Numbered from the stretch's first letter, positions 26,455 through 35,255 are shown. The stretch: 45,488 bases of DNA from Lachnospiraceae bacterium (GCA_017431345.1 JAFRLH010000034.1:1-45488); one strand, 5' to 3'. The notes: a model not told the origin generated them from the sequence alone. A program made the numbers and translations.

Positions 26455-27651
26455 ATGTATCAGATAGCGATCATGGGATTCGGCACGATCGGTTCCGGTG
26501 TGTTCGAACTTGTAAGAGAGAATAAAGAAGTACTGAAGCGCCATGCCGGCGATGATGTCAATGTCAAATATGTTCTGGATATCAGGCAGTTCCCGGGGCA
26601 GCCCGTGGAGGAAGTGCTGACAAATGATGTGAATGATATCCTGAATGATCCGGAAGTCTCCGTGGTCGTGGAGACCATGGGCGGCATCAATCCGGCTTTC
26701 AAATTCGTTTCCGGTGCACTTGCTGCCGGAAAGAGCGTAGCGACGTCCAACAAGGAGCTTGTGGCGGCAAAGGGAACCGAGCTGCTCGCGCTCGCACGGG
26801 AGAATCATGTGAGCTTCCTGTTTGAAGCCAGTGTCGGCGGCGGAATCCCGCTGCTGCGTCCGGTCATGAACGCACTGACAGCTGACAGACTGGAATCCGT
26901 GACCGGCATTCTGAACGGAACCACAAATTATATCCTTACAAGAATGGATGAAGCAGGAGCGGATTTTGCGGATGCGCTTGCCGAAGCCCAGGCCATGGGT
27001 TATGCCGAGCGGAATCCTTCAGCGGATGTGGACGGACACGACGCGAAGAGAAAGCTGGCGATCATCATGTCGATCATCAGCGGACATTTTGTGGATGCGG
27101 AAGCGATCCCTACCGTCGGCGTTTCCGGGATCACGGCGGCCGATATTGCCGCGGCGAAGGAAGCCGGCTATGATATCAAGCTTCTGGCAAGAGGCGAGCT
27201 GACCGACGGCAGAGTCTATGCGAGAGTATCCCCTTACATGGTGCCGCCGGAGAATCCACTGAATCCCGTACGCGGCGTGTTCAACAGCATCCTGATCCAC
27301 GGGAATATGGTGGACGACGTCATGTTCTACGGCAGAGGCGCCGGCAAGGAAGCGACAGCCAGCGCAGTTGTAGGAGATGTTGTGGACGAACTGAAGCATC
27401 CCGGAGAGACGATTTATCCGGGGTGGAGTGCGGAACCGGCTGCAGTCGTGCCGGATGGCGATGAGAGATGCGCTTTCTTCGTGAGAGTAAGCTCCGTCGA
27501 AGCAGAGGAAGCCTGTAAGATCCTGCCGGCTGTCCGGTGTGTCGGACTGGCGGATAATGAGTGCGGGATCCTGACAGAAGTGATGAAGGAATCCGACCTG
27601 GAGGAAGCCGGGAAGAAGATGGAATTCATCTCCGTGATAAGAGTACTGTAA
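26455..27651 (+). CDS. hom: homoserine dehydrogenase
   Basis: A 398-residue enzyme that reduces aspartate semialdehyde to homoserine for threonine and methionine synthesis. It shows the NAD(P)-binding GFGTIGSG (residues 8-15), SNKELVAAKG, the catalytic-domain stretch GGGIPLLRPVMNALTADR and ILNGTTNYILTRM, then AEAQAMGYAERNPSADVDGHDAKRKLAIIMS. A C-terminal segment of about 65 residues (RCAFFVRVSSVEAEEACKIL...) resembles a short ACT-type regulatory domain. GGGGGGAA stands 6 nt before the ATG. It is 19 nt from prfB and ends at a hairpin at 27725-27753. Confidence 0.95.
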   Translation: MYQIAIMGFGTIGSGVFELVRENKEVLKRHAGDDVNVKYVLDIRQFPGQPVEEVLTNDVNDILNDPEVSVVVETMGGINPAFKFVSGALAAGKSVATSNKELVAAKGTELLALARENHVSFLFEASVGGGIPLLRPVMNALTADRLESVTGILNGTTNYILTRMDEAGADFADALAEAQAMGYAERNPSADVDGHDAKRKLAIIMSIISGHFVDAEAIPTVGVSGITAADIAAAKEAGYDIKLLARGELTDGRVYARVSPYMVPPENPLNPVRGVFNSILIHGNMVDDVMFYGRGAGKEATASAVVGDVVDELKHPGETIYPGWSAEPAAVVPDGDERCAFFVRVSSVEAEEACKILPAVRCVGLADNECGILTEVMKESDLEEAGKKMEFISVIRVL

Positions 27652-27724
27652 GGAAGAGGAAAGGGTTTCCTTTCCGCAAAGATACTGTCGGGAAATTATT
27701 CCCTGTCAATCTGAAAAGCGTTGT

Positions 27725-27760
27725 AAGAGCCGTCTTTTGTATCGACGGCTCTTTATAAGT
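27725..27760 (+). terminator. hom terminator
   Basis: AAGAGCCGTC (27725-27734) pairs with GACGGCTCTT (27744-27753); the T run is short (TTTATAA). Two smaller hairpins precede it, GGAAAGG/CCTTTCC near 27659-27676 and GGGAA/TTCCC near 27690-27703, in an otherwise non-coding gap. Confidence 0.6.
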
Positions 27761-27913
27761 CGTCGAAATGCGCTGATCCGGCAGGTATTATACCCACGCA
27801 TGATGTTGCAGCTTCTTTATGCTGACAGCTGCAAAGAAAGCAAGTCTGCAGGACAAAGGAAGATATATCCCCGCGGGGAACAGCAACATTATATAACAGA
27901 ACAGGAATTATCC

Positions 27914-28354
27914 ATGCAGGAAACATTTATATCAACTACAGTAGAAGAAACTTATGAATTTGGGAAAAAACTTGCCTCCATTGCCTCCCCAGGTGAGATC
28001 TATCTGCTCACCGGCGATCTCGGCACCGGCAAGACCGTCTTCACGAAAGGCTTTGCCGCCGGTCTCGGCGTAAGGGAGTACATTACCAGTCCCACTTTCA
28101 ATATCATCAAGGAATATCATTCCGGCAGGCTGCCGCTCTACCATTTTGATCTGTACCGCCTTTCGGATGAAGATGAACTCTATGTGATCGGCGCGGACGA
28201 ATACTGGAATTCGGACGGCGTCTGCGTGATCGAGTGGGCGGATATGTTCCCGGATATCGTATGGGAAAATGCTGTATCTATTGAAATAAAGAAAGATCTG
28301 TCAAACGGTCCTGACTGCAGGATCATCACGGTCTCAGGAGGAAAAGAATGCTGA
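27914..28354 (+). CDS. tsaE: t6A synthesis ATPase TsaE
   Basis: A 146-residue P-loop protein that drives turnover of the TsaB-TsaD complex making N6-threonylcarbamoyl adenosine in ANN-reading tRNAs. It has Walker A GDLGTGKT (34-41), [17 protein letters not shown] and [10 protein letters not shown]. The ATG at 27914 follows AGGA at 8 nt; in-frame sequence upstream is not conserved-looking. It overlaps tsaB by 7 nt (ATGCTGA), so translation is probably coupled. Confidence 0.94.
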   Translation: MQETFISTTVEETYEFGKKLASIASPGEIYLLTGDLGTGKTVFTKGFAAGLGVREYITSPTFNIIKEYHSGRLPLYHFDLYRLSDEDELYVIGADEYWNSDGVCVIEWADMFPDIVWENAVSIEIKKDLSNGPDCRIITVSGGKEC

Positions 28355-29052
28355 TACTTGGCATCGAAAGCGCATCGCTTGTAGCATCCGCAGCGCTGGT
28401 CGAGGATGATGCGGTGATAGCGGAATATACCGTAAACAACAAAAAAACACATTCCCAGACGCTGCTTCCGATGATCGATGAGATCTTTCGGATGACAGAG
28501 CGGATGCCTGAAATGCTGGACGCAGTTGCTGTCGCGGCCGGTCCCGGCTCGTTTACCGGACTGCGGATCGGTTCCGCTACGGCAAAGGGAATCGCGCTGG
28601 CCTGTGATATTCCGGTCATTCCGGTGCCGACGACAGATGCGATGGCTTACCAGTTCTACGGCTGCGCGCACAGGATCTGCCCGATTCTCGATGCCAGACG
28701 CAGTGAAGTGTATACAGGTATCTATCGTTTCGAGAAGAATTTCGAAGTGATCATGCCTGCGTCAGCCATGCCGCTTGCGGAGCTGATGGAAAAGCTGAAG
28801 CAGGAACCGGGTCCGGTCGTGTTTACCGGTGACGGCATCCCGGTCTTCAAAGAACGGATCATGGATGCACTTGGTGAAGATGCAATGTTCGCGCCGCCAA
28901 TGGCAGCCAGACAGCGCGCTGCGGCAGTCGCTTCCCTTGGCGGACAAATGCATAAGAACGGTATCATGCAGACGTCGGATGAACATGTGCCGGAATATCT
29001 CCGGGTATCTCAGGCAGAACGTGTCCGCGCGGAAAAAGAACGGAAGAAGTGA
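28348..29052 (+). CDS. tsaB: t6A synthesis scaffold TsaB
   Basis: A 234-residue member of the ASKHA fold that partners TsaD. The N-terminus [20 protein letters not shown] and the signature AVAAGPGSFTGLRIGSATAKGIA are typical, as is the length. GGAGGAAAAGA precedes the ATG. It overlaps tsaE and is followed, after a degenerate copy of a dispersed repeat, by rimI. Confidence 0.94.
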   Translation: MLILGIESASLVASAALVEDDAVIAEYTVNNKKTHSQTLLPMIDEIFRMTERMPEMLDAVAVAAGPGSFTGLRIGSATAKGIALACDIPVIPVPTTDAMAYQFYGCAHRICPILDARRSEVYTGIYRFEKNFEVIMPASAMPLAELMEKLKQEPGPVVFTGDGIPVFKERIMDALGEDAMFAPPMAARQRAAAVASLGGQMHKNGIMQTSDEHVPEYLRVSQAERVRAEKERKK

Positions 29053-29160
29053 GGTTTTCAGCGCCTTCTTCTTTTTGGGAAGATGGCGCAGCCGGCGCCG
29101 GAAGCGGCAGCTTTTTCTTCCTTTGACGGGAAATCCTCTCCTGAAGGAGAGGGGATAGAA
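29053..29160 (+). repeat. degenerate CCTTC...GCGCCGGAAG repeat region
   Basis: The gap between tsaB and rimI reads as decayed copies of the CCTTCCCCTTTAGGGG family: GCGCCTTCTTCTTTTTGGGAAG with ATGGCGCAGCCGGCGCCGGAAG, then TCCTCTCCTGAAGGAGAGGGG, a perfect CCTCTCC/GGAGAGG hairpin. It is open in the rimI frame, but rimI has its own start at 29170. Confidence 0.5.
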
Positions 29161-29169
29161 AGGAGTGCC

Positions 29170-29610
29170 ATGGATCATTCGGTTACCATTCATCCTATGC
29201 TTCCTGATGAAGCGGAAGCCGTTTCTGCCCTGGAGATCACCTGCTTCCCGGATCCCTGGTCTGTGAAATCCCTCACGGAGATGCTTGCCAACCCGCACGC
29301 GCATTATCTTGCCGCAAAAAAAGACGGCAAGATCATTGGCTATATAGGAACGCTCACTGTGCTGGATGAAGGCGATATCCTGCGGATCGCCGTCGATCCG
29401 GCTGAAAGAAAGCAGGGGATCGGAACAGCACTGGTTAAGGCACTTTTCAGGGAAACGTCGGATATAAAGATCTGGAATCTGGAGGTCCGCGAGAGCAATA
29501 CCGCCGCGGTCATGCTGTACAGGAAAAGCGGCTTTGCATTGCTCACAAAAAGAAAAGCTTACTACCATCATCCGACAGAGGACGCGCTTCTGATGCAGAT
29601 GAAGTTTTAA
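29170..29610 (+). CDS. rimI: ribosomal-protein-S18-type N-acetyltransferase RimI
   Basis: A 146-residue GNAT acetyltransferase. The acetyl-CoA site is ILRIAVDPAERKQGIGTALVKAL (residues 70-91, with Q-G-I-G), followed by NLEVRESNTAAVMLYRKSGF, the standard RimI end segment, then RKAYYHHPTEDALLMQM. The start at 29170 has AAGGAG just upstream; translation from an earlier ATG would run through the repeat. Its place between tsaB and tsaD is the usual one in Firmicutes. Confidence 0.93.
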   Translation: MDHSVTIHPMLPDEAEAVSALEITCFPDPWSVKSLTEMLANPHAHYLAAKKDGKIIGYIGTLTVLDEGDILRIAVDPAERKQGIGTALVKALFRETSDIKIWNLEVRESNTAAVMLYRKSGFALLTKRKAYYHHPTEDALLMQMKF

Positions 29611-29625
29611 ATTGCTGTCCCCACA

Positions 29626-29671
29626 GCCTTCCCCTTTTAGGGGAAGGTGGCGCGATAAGCGCCGGAAGAGG
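29626..29671 (+). repeat. CCTTCCCCTTTAGGGG dispersed repeat, copy 2
   Basis: GCCTTCCCCTTTTAGGGGAAGG, then TGGCGCGATAAGCGCCGGAAGAGG, two adjacent hairpins (CCTTCCCC/GGGGAAGG and GGCGC/GCGCC). A fragment of the second half recurs at about 29681-29702. Confidence 0.8.
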
Positions 29672-29706
29672 TTTGAAATTAGCGCGCTTAGCGCCGAAAG
29701 GAAATG

Positions 29707-29750
29707 CTGTCCCCTTTAGGGGAAAGTGGCGCACCCAGCGCCGAAAGGGG
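29707..29750 (+). repeat. CCTTCCCCTTTAGGGG dispersed repeat, copy 3
   Basis: CTGTCCCCTTTAGGGGAAAG, then TGGCGCACCCAGCGCCGAAAGGGG. The terminal GAAAGGGG lies 4 nt before the rnz ATG and serves as its ribosome binding site. Confidence 0.8.
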
Positions 29751-29754
29751 TCAT

Positions 29755-30669
29755 ATGCTCGATATTTGTCTTCTCGGTACCGGCGGCATGATGCCGCTCC
29801 CGTACCGTTATCTTACCTCCCTCATCGTCCGGTTCGGCGGCTCGTCCGTCCTGATCGACTGCGGGGAAGGCACGCAGGTCACCGCCAAAAAGAACGGCAT
29901 CGCCATGAAGCCCATCGATGTCATCTGCTTCACGCACTATCATGCAGATCACATCAGCGGTCTTCCGGGTCTTCTTCTTTCAATGGGCAATTCCGAAAGA
30001 ACGGAGCCGGTTCTTTTTATCGGCCCGAAAGGCCTGCAGCGTGTAGTGAATGCGCTCCGGATCATTGCGCCCGAGCTTCCGTTTGAGCTTCGTTTTCACG
30101 AAATCAGGGAAAATGAAGAGGTGATCGAGAACAAGGGGATCCGCATCCGGGCATTCCGCGTCAATCACAACGTTACGTGTTACGGCTACAATATCGAGAT
30201 CCCCCGTTCCGGCAAATTCAATGTGGAAAATGCAAAGGCACTCGGTCTTCCGGTCCAGCTGTGGAATCCACTGCAGAAAGGCAATGCCGTGGAATGGGAG
30301 GGGAAGACATACACACCCGACATGGTCATGGGAAAGGACAGAAAGGGTCTGAAGGTCACTTACTGTACGGATACCAGGCCGACGCCGTCTATTACGGAAG
30401 CGGCAAGAGATGCAGATCTTTTTATCTGCGAGGGCATGTACGGCGAGCCGGATAAGCATGAGAAGGCTGTTGAACACAAGCACATGACCTTCCAGGAAGC
30501 GGGAAGGATCGCAAAAGAGGCGCAGCCAAAGGAAATGTGGCTGACCCATTTTTCCCCGGCAATGAATCATCCGGAAGAGTTTATTGACGAGGCCAAAAAA
30601 TTTTTCCCCGACGCAAAGATCGGACGCGACGGGAAGAAGAGAACGCTGAAGTTTTCAGAGGAAGAGTAA
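29755..30669 (+). CDS. rnz: ribonuclease Z
   Basis: A 304-residue metallo-beta-lactamase-fold endonuclease that trims tRNA 3' ends. The zinc motif is HYHADH (His61, His63, Asp65, His66) and later residues include the conserved YCTDTRP and [14 protein letters not shown] with MWLTHFSPA. The N-terminus [17 protein letters not shown] is typical. Translation starts at ATG 29755, using the end of the dispersed repeat as ribosome binding site; in-frame codons upstream are repeat sequence. It sits inside the tsa cluster, giving a local group of tRNA-processing genes. Confidence 0.92.
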   Translation: MLDICLLGTGGMMPLPYRYLTSLIVRFGGSSVLIDCGEGTQVTAKKNGIAMKPIDVICFTHYHADHISGLPGLLLSMGNSERTEPVLFIGPKGLQRVVNALRIIAPELPFELRFHEIRENEEVIENKGIRIRAFRVNHNVTCYGYNIEIPRSGKFNVENAKALGLPVQLWNPLQKGNAVEWEGKTYTPDMVMGKDRKGLKVTYCTDTRPTPSITEAARDADLFICEGMYGEPDKHEKAVEHKHMTFQEAGRIAKEAQPKEMWLTHFSPAMNHPEEFIDEAKKFFPDAKIGRDGKKRTLKFSEEE

Positions 30670-30734
30670 GGATCACGGACTGCTTCGGAACTCCTGCGGC
30701 AGTGCCTTCAAGAGAAGAGATAAGGGATTTGGAA

Positions 30735-31745
30735 ATGAAAGATATTCTGGTTTTGGGAATCGAATCTTCCTGTGATGAAACAGCCGCATCGGTGGTACGC
30801 AATGGAAGAGAAGTATTAAGCAATATCATATCCTCCCAGGTGCCGACGCATACGCTCTATGGCGGCGTGGTGCCGGAGCTTGCATCCAGAATGCATATAG
30901 AAGCAATCAATCCTGTGATCAGGCAGGCGCTTGCTGAGGCGGATTGTACGCTGGATGATATCGATGCGATCGGGGTGACATACGGCCCCGGCCTGGTCGG
31001 CGCGCTGCTCGTGGGAGTTGCCGAAGCGAAAGCGCTGGCTTTTGCCGCACATAAGCCGCTTGTTGGAGTCAATCACATGGAGGGACATGTGTGCGCGGCG
31101 CTGATCGAACATCCCGAGCTGGAGCCGCCTTTCCTGTGCCTGATCGTTTCCGGCGGACATACGCATCTGGCGGAAATGAAGGATTACGGGGATTTCCGGA
31201 TCCTTGGACAAACGCGGGATGACGCCGCCGGAGAAGCATTTGACAAGGTGGCGCGGGCGATCGGACTCGGCTATCCGGGCGGTCCGAAGATCGAAAAAGC
31301 AGCGCGGGAAGGAGATCCCGAGGCGTTTCATTTTCCGAGAGGAAAAGTCGGAGAATCGATCTACGATTTCACGTTCAGCGGACTGAAATCAGCGGTTTTG
31401 AATACGCTGAACCAGATGGAAATGAAGGGCGAAACGATCGTTCCGGCGGATATCGCCGCTTCCTTCCAGGCGGCAGTGGTGGAAGTGCTGACAGAGCATA
31501 CGATCAAAGCCGTAAAAGAACTGGGCGAGGAACGGATCGTGCTGTGCGGCGGTGTGGCCGCAAACAGCGCGCTGCGGGAAAGCCTGCAGAAAGCCTGCAA
31601 AAAGGCTGGCATCAAACTGTATGTGCCGTCGCCGGTCTTCTGCACGGATAATGCGGCGATGATCGCTGTGGATGCCTATTATCATTACAAGAAGGGCGAG
31701 CGCGCGGGATATGACCTGAATGCGGTCCCGAACCTGGAGCTGTAA
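30735..31745 (+). CDS. tsaD: t6A transferase TsaD
   Basis: A 336-residue ASKHA-fold metalloenzyme that transfers the threonylcarbamoyl group to A37 of tRNA. It has [15 protein letters not shown], the metal ligands in NHMEGH (His114, His118), [30 protein letters not shown] and [12 protein letters not shown] with a late DNAAMIA. The ATG at 30735 follows AAGGGA at 7 nt; the GTG at 30702 has no such site. It closes the tsaE-tsaB-rimI-rnz-tsaD cluster, and a repeat-filled gap follows. Confidence 0.95.
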   Translation: MKDILVLGIESSCDETAASVVRNGREVLSNIISSQVPTHTLYGGVVPELASRMHIEAINPVIRQALAEADCTLDDIDAIGVTYGPGLVGALLVGVAEAKALAFAAHKPLVGVNHMEGHVCAALIEHPELEPPFLCLIVSGGHTHLAEMKDYGDFRILGQTRDDAAGEAFDKVARAIGLGYPGGPKIEKAAREGDPEAFHFPRGKVGESIYDFTFSGLKSAVLNTLNQMEMKGETIVPADIAASFQAAVVEVLTEHTIKAVKELGEERIVLCGGVAANSALRESLQKACKKAGIKLYVPSPVFCTDNAAMIAVDAYYHYKKGERAGYDLNAVPNLEL

Positions 31746-31753
31746 AAGAGGTC

Positions 31754-31790
31754 TGTCATCCTGAGGAGCCATTGCCTGAAGACTGCAGGA
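31754..31790 (+). repeat. TGTCATYCTGA dispersed repeat, copy 3
   Basis: TGTCATCCTGAGGAGCC followed by a diverged CTGAAGACTGCAGG. It begins 9 nt after the tsaD stop and flanks the structured element copy B on its left. Confidence 0.6.
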
Positions 31791-31825
31791 AAGTACATGC
31801 AGCAAGTTGTGGAATTTGAGTGACG

Positions 31826-31999
31826 TTCTGACAGACAGTCTGCATCGGAAACAGGGGTCGCTGCGATTGCTTCGTTCGCGGACGAAACATCTGCACTCCG
31901 CCGGTCAGACGAATAAAGCGTGTCTGCCCTCTGTCGGCAGTTTCGCCGTGAACTGTCGCTCTTCGCTCAACAGTTTCCGCTGCAGACTGTCTGTCAGAA
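31826..31999. repeat. structured intergenic element, copy B
   Basis: A 174-nt element with nearly perfect inverted ends: TTCTGACAGACAGTCTGC (31826-31843) pairs with all of 31982-31999, and CGGAAAC (31846-31852) with GTTTCCG (31973-31979). Inner pairs are CGAAAC (31883-31888)/GTTTCG (31940-31945) and CAGAC (31906-31910)/GTCTG (31922-31926). The core matches copy A at 10807-10970, whereas the arms differ but stay complementary. It lies between tsaD and deoC, flanked by two TGTCATYCTGA repeats. No protein-coding frame through it is credible. Confidence 0.7.
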
Positions 32000-32035
32000 C
32001 TGTATGCGGAAGGTTTGAGATACAATGCGATAGAC

Positions 32036-32112
32036 TGTCATCCTGAGGAGCGGAGCGACGAAGGATCCACGCTCTGACACAGGCGGTTTTAGTAAAGCCT
32101 GTAAGCGGTTTT
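32036..32112 (+). repeat. TGTCATYCTGA dispersed repeat, copy 4
   Basis: TGTCATCCTGAGGAGCGGAGCGACGAAGGATCC, extended by CAGGCGGTTTTAGTAAAGCCTG, which forms a hairpin. The extension matches that of the copy at 35118 (CGGTTTTAGTAAAACCG). It ends about 38 nt before deoC. Confidence 0.75.
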
Positions 32113-32149
32113 ACAAACACTTAGTCATAAAATCCATCAAGGAGAACCC

Positions 32150-32809
32150 ATGAATATCGAAAGAATCCTCGCAGCCTGCGATCACACCTTACTCAAACCC
32201 GAATCCACCTGGGAAGAAATCAAAGCCATCTGCGACGACGGCATGAAATATCACACCGCCTCCGTCTGCATCCCTCCTTCTTTTGTCGGCCTGGCCAAAG
32301 ACTACGTCGGCGATTCTCTCAAAATCTGCACCGTCATCGGTTTCCCGAACGGTTACAGCACCACCGCCGTTAAAGTCTTCGAAGCCGGCGAAGCCGTAGA
32401 CATGGGTGCAGATGAAATTGACATGGTCGTCAATGTCGGCTGGATCAAAGAAGGCAAGTATGATGAAGTACAGAGCGAGATCGGTTTTATCAAGGATGTC
32501 TGCGGCAGGAGGATCCTGAAAGTGATCCTCGAAGTCTGTCTTCTCACGGATGAAGAGATCATCCGGACCTGCGAGTGTGCAGTCAGCGCAGGTGCGGATT
32601 TCGTCAAAACAAGCACCGGCTTTTCGAAAGGCGGCGCAACCCTGCATGCTGTTGAACTCATGAAGAAGACCGTCGGGAACCGCTGCAAAGTCAAGGCGGC
32701 TGGCGGCATCAGTTCGCTGGAAGACGCGGAAGCGTTTCTGGAAGCCGGTGCATCCCGTCTCGGGACCAGCCGCATTGTAAAGCTCGTAAAGGAATCCGAA
32801 GGGAATTGA
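32150..32809 (+). CDS. deoC: deoxyribose-phosphate aldolase
   Basis: A 219-residue class I aldolase splitting 2-deoxyribose 5-phosphate into glyceraldehyde 3-phosphate and acetaldehyde in deoxynucleoside salvage. The Schiff-base lysine is Lys153 in DFVKTSTGF; Asp91 in DEIDMV and Lys182 in KVKAAGGI complete the active site. CAAGGAGAACCC stands before the ATG. No other nucleoside catabolic gene is adjacent. The first 250 bp are noticeably richer in C-ending codons than the surroundings, which may only reflect high expression. Confidence 0.95.
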   Translation: MNIERILAACDHTLLKPESTWEEIKAICDDGMKYHTASVCIPPSFVGLAKDYVGDSLKICTVIGFPNGYSTTAVKVFEAGEAVDMGADEIDMVVNVGWIKEGKYDEVQSEIGFIKDVCGRRILKVILEVCLLTDEEIIRTCECAVSAGADFVKTSTGFSKGGATLHAVELMKKTVGNRCKVKAAGGISSLEDAEAFLEAGASRLGTSRIVKLVKESEGN

Positions 32810-33190
32810 TCTTCATCGGCCCTCAGACAGCTCTCTGTTCTGCGGAAGGATATGAATCCGAAGTTTGTTCATATCGCTGCCGGATCTCAGTTTTTTACAT
32901 CCCTGTTTCCGGTGAAGGAACATAAAAAAACGACGCAATTCGTTGACTTGTTCATATTTTGGAGCTTCACGAAAAATGTACATCCTTTTTTCTTCGCCTG
33001 TTGATGGCTGCTCAGTCCCGGAAGGGATGTAATAAATTCTGAACAGCCTCATTTATGAACAAATCACGGAAGAACGAAGATTTTACATTAATAATCAGTC
33101 TGTGGAGGGGTGTATAATTCCTGAAAAAGCAGAATATATGAACATTTCCTGATTATCCGTCAGCAGCCGGACCAGCGAGAGGTCATTATC
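32810..33190. other. non-coding gap with four TATGAACA motifs
   Basis: The gap between deoC and the ABC-F gene. The 8-mer TGTTCATA occurs at 32866-32873 and 32949-32956, and its inverse TATGAACA at 33054-33061 and 33137-33144. TATAAT at 33113-33118 is a possible -10 for the ABC-F gene, without a clear -35. A 79-codon minus-strand frame (32813-33052) covers part of it but has no convincing start or homology that I recognise. Confidence 0.5.
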
Positions 33191-35128
33191 ATGTTATTAT
33201 CGATCAACAACGCCAGCGTCTCCCTCTCCGGGGAGACCATCCTGGATCATTTCGATTTTGAAATAAAGGGACAAGAGAAGATCGCCGTGATCGGGAAGAA
33301 CGGCGCGGGCAAGACTACGCTCTTAAAGCTGATCGCTGGCGAACTCACGCCTGATCAAAACGATAAGGATCATTTCTCCGGCATAAAGACCAGCCGCAGT
33401 CTGACGATTGAAATGCTTCGGCAGGATCCGTTTGCTGATACGGCAGGTACAGTACGCGAGTGGGCAGCGGGACAGCTGCTCTGTAAAGAGCCGGGTGAAG
33501 AAGGTTCCCGTGAGGCGGAACGCACTGTTTCAGAAGAGCACAATGTGTTTCAGGCGGTTCAGGGAGATAAGCAATATTATGGAAGACAGGCCGAATTCCG
33601 CGCTATACTCACGGGACTCGGCTTTTCGCTTTCGGATCTGGATAAGCCGGTCGCGGATTTTTCCGGCGGCTGGCGGACGAGGCTCGCCCTGGCCGGACTC
33701 ATTTTCAGGGAACCGGATATCCTGCTGCTGGATGAGCCGACGAATCATCTCGACAACGAAGCCTGCGAATGGCTGGAAAACTATCTGAAAAGCTATCCGA
33801 AAGCGGTAGTGATGGTCTCGCACGACCGATATTTCATGGACGAGACAGCTGAATTCATTTACGAGATCGAGAAGAAAAAGCTGATCAGATATGCCGGCAA
33901 TTATTCGGCGTATGTGAAAGAAAAAGCCAGACGTTACCAGGCGGCAGTAAAGGAATACCGCAGGCTGAAAGCGGAAGAAGAGCGTCTCAACGCGCTGATC
34001 GAGAAATTTAAAACGAAACCGAGAAAAGCCGCGTTTGCACGGACCAGGAAAAAATTGCTCCAAAGGATGGATAAGCCGGCCGTGCCGGATGCTTCCGGCA
34101 GAAAAGTGAAGATCCGGCAGACGGAGCCGCGCACGCCCGGACCGAAATGCGTTTTCGATATCAAAGAACTGGTAACGGGATATGATCCGGAGAGACCGCA
34201 GAAACGGATCTCCATGCGCATCAACCGCGGCGTGAAGATCGGGATTTTCGGCCCGAACGGCAGCGGAAAGAGCACCTTTATCAAAACGCTGGCCGGGAGT
34301 ATCCCGAAGATCTCCGGCAGATGTGTGATGGGAGAAGGAATCGACGCGGCTTATTACGACCAGCTGAGTACGGAAAATATGTCTGCGGGAAGGGTGCTGG
34401 AAGTGTTCCGGGAAAGATTTCCGGCATTTACCGAGCAGGAAGCAAGGAGTATTCTCGCCGGGTATCTGTTTTTCGGAAAAGACGCGGGAAAGAAGATCTC
34501 GGATCTTTCCGGCGGCGAGAAGGCGAGATTCACCTTGATGATGATCCTGGAATCCGGCCCGAATCTGCTGCTGCTGGATGAGCCGACGAATCATCTGGAT
34601 ATTCCGTCGAAAGAGATCTTTGAAGACATGCTGCTGGCATACAGCGGCACGCTGCTTTTCGTCACGCACGACAGATATTTCCTGAAGAAATGTGCGCAGT
34701 CGCTGATGTATTTCCCTCCGGAGGAGGAGCCGGTCAGATTCTTTCCGTATGATTATGATCATTATGTCATGAAGCATGCGAAAGGCGCGCGTGGCGAGAA
34801 TCTGTCAGCGGAGCGGCTGATGTATGAGGAGGCGATGATCAGTTCGCTGAAAGCGGTGCCGAAGAAAGAACGGCATGAAACGCATGTTTCGACGGAGGCG
34901 GCGCATATCGACTGGAAGATACAGATGTGCGAGGAGGAGATGGAAGCTGCAGCAGACAGGCTGGAACAGCTGTATGGGAAATATGATGTTCCGCCTGCAT
35001 GGATGGAAGAAGAGGAACGGAAGGCAGCGGAAGAAGCGCTTAAAACGGCGGAACAGCAGTATACCCGCGCCTGCATTGCATGGTTCGAGACCTGGGCCGA
35101 AGATGAAAACAACGGCTTGTCATGCTGA
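33191..35128 (+). CDS. ABC-F family ATPase
   Basis: A 645-residue soluble protein with two ABC ATPase domains and no membrane segments. The first has GKNGAGKT (35-42), DFSGGWRTRLALAG and LLLDEPTNHLD; the second GPNGSGKST, DLSGGEKARFTLMM and another LLLDEPTNHLD, each followed by a VSHDRYF/VTHDRYF switch. Between them lies a basic helical linker (KEKARRYQAAVKEYRRLKAEEERLNALIEKF...) as in ABC-F proteins that act on the ribosome. Members include housekeeping translation factors and antibiotic-resistance proteins; the sequence alone does not tell which this is. GAGAGG lies 8 nt before the ATG. The last residues (NNGLSC and the stop) are encoded by the start of a dispersed repeat. Confidence 0.92.
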   Translation: MLLSINNASVSLSGETILDHFDFEIKGQEKIAVIGKNGAGKTTLLKLIAGELTPDQNDKDHFSGIKTSRSLTIEMLRQDPFADTAGTVREWAAGQLLCKEPGEEGSREAERTVSEEHNVFQAVQGDKQYYGRQAEFRAILTGLGFSLSDLDKPVADFSGGWRTRLALAGLIFREPDILLLDEPTNHLDNEACEWLENYLKSYPKAVVMVSHDRYFMDETAEFIYEIEKKKLIRYAGNYSAYVKEKARRYQAAVKEYRRLKAEEERLNALIEKFKTKPRKAAFARTRKKLLQRMDKPAVPDASGRKVKIRQTEPRTPGPKCVFDIKELVTGYDPERPQKRISMRINRGVKIGIFGPNGSGKSTFIKTLAGSIPKISGRCVMGEGIDAAYYDQLSTENMSAGRVLEVFRERFPAFTEQEARSILAGYLFFGKDAGKKISDLSGGEKARFTLMMILESGPNLLLLDEPTNHLDIPSKEIFEDMLLAYSGTLLFVTHDRYFLKKCAQSLMYFPPEEEPVRFFPYDYDHYVMKHAKGARGENLSAERLMYEEAMISSLKAVPKKERHETHVSTEAAHIDWKIQMCEEEMEAAADRLEQLYGKYDVPPAWMEEEERKAAEEALKTAEQQYTRACIAWFETWAEDENNGLSC

Positions 35129-35190
35129 GCGAACTAAGTGAGTCGAAGCATCCACCGCCTTTCGCTTTCGGTTTTAGTAAAACCGCCTGA
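35118..35190 (+). repeat. TGTCATYCTGA dispersed repeat, copy 5
   Basis: TGTCATGCTGAGCGAACTAAGTGAGTCGAAGCATCCACCGCC, then CGGTTTTAGTAAAACCGCC, a hairpin. The repeat overlaps the 3' end of the ABC-F gene and provides its TGA stop (35126-35128). The paired changes (CATGC/GCATC) keep the repeat self-complementary. Confidence 0.8.
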
Positions 35191-35226
35191 ACCAGGGTTG
35201 TACAGCATCTAACAACAGATATTCGG

Positions 35227-35255
35227 TTGACGAGCCGAACCGCGAAATCTATAAT
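35227..35255 (+). promoter_or_regulatory. promoter of the small secreted protein gene
   Basis: TTGACG (35227-35232), 17 bp, TATAAT (35250-35255). Transcription would start near 35262, directly at a perfect hairpin TCCGGCGG (35263-35270)/CCGCCGGA (35276-35283), so the mRNA would begin with a stable stem. Confidence 0.75.

Noticed and set aside
32813-33052. A 79-codon minus-strand gene after deoC
   Set aside because: It has a weak start, no recognisable domain, and contains two of the TATGAACA motifs. It is kept only as part of the gap description.
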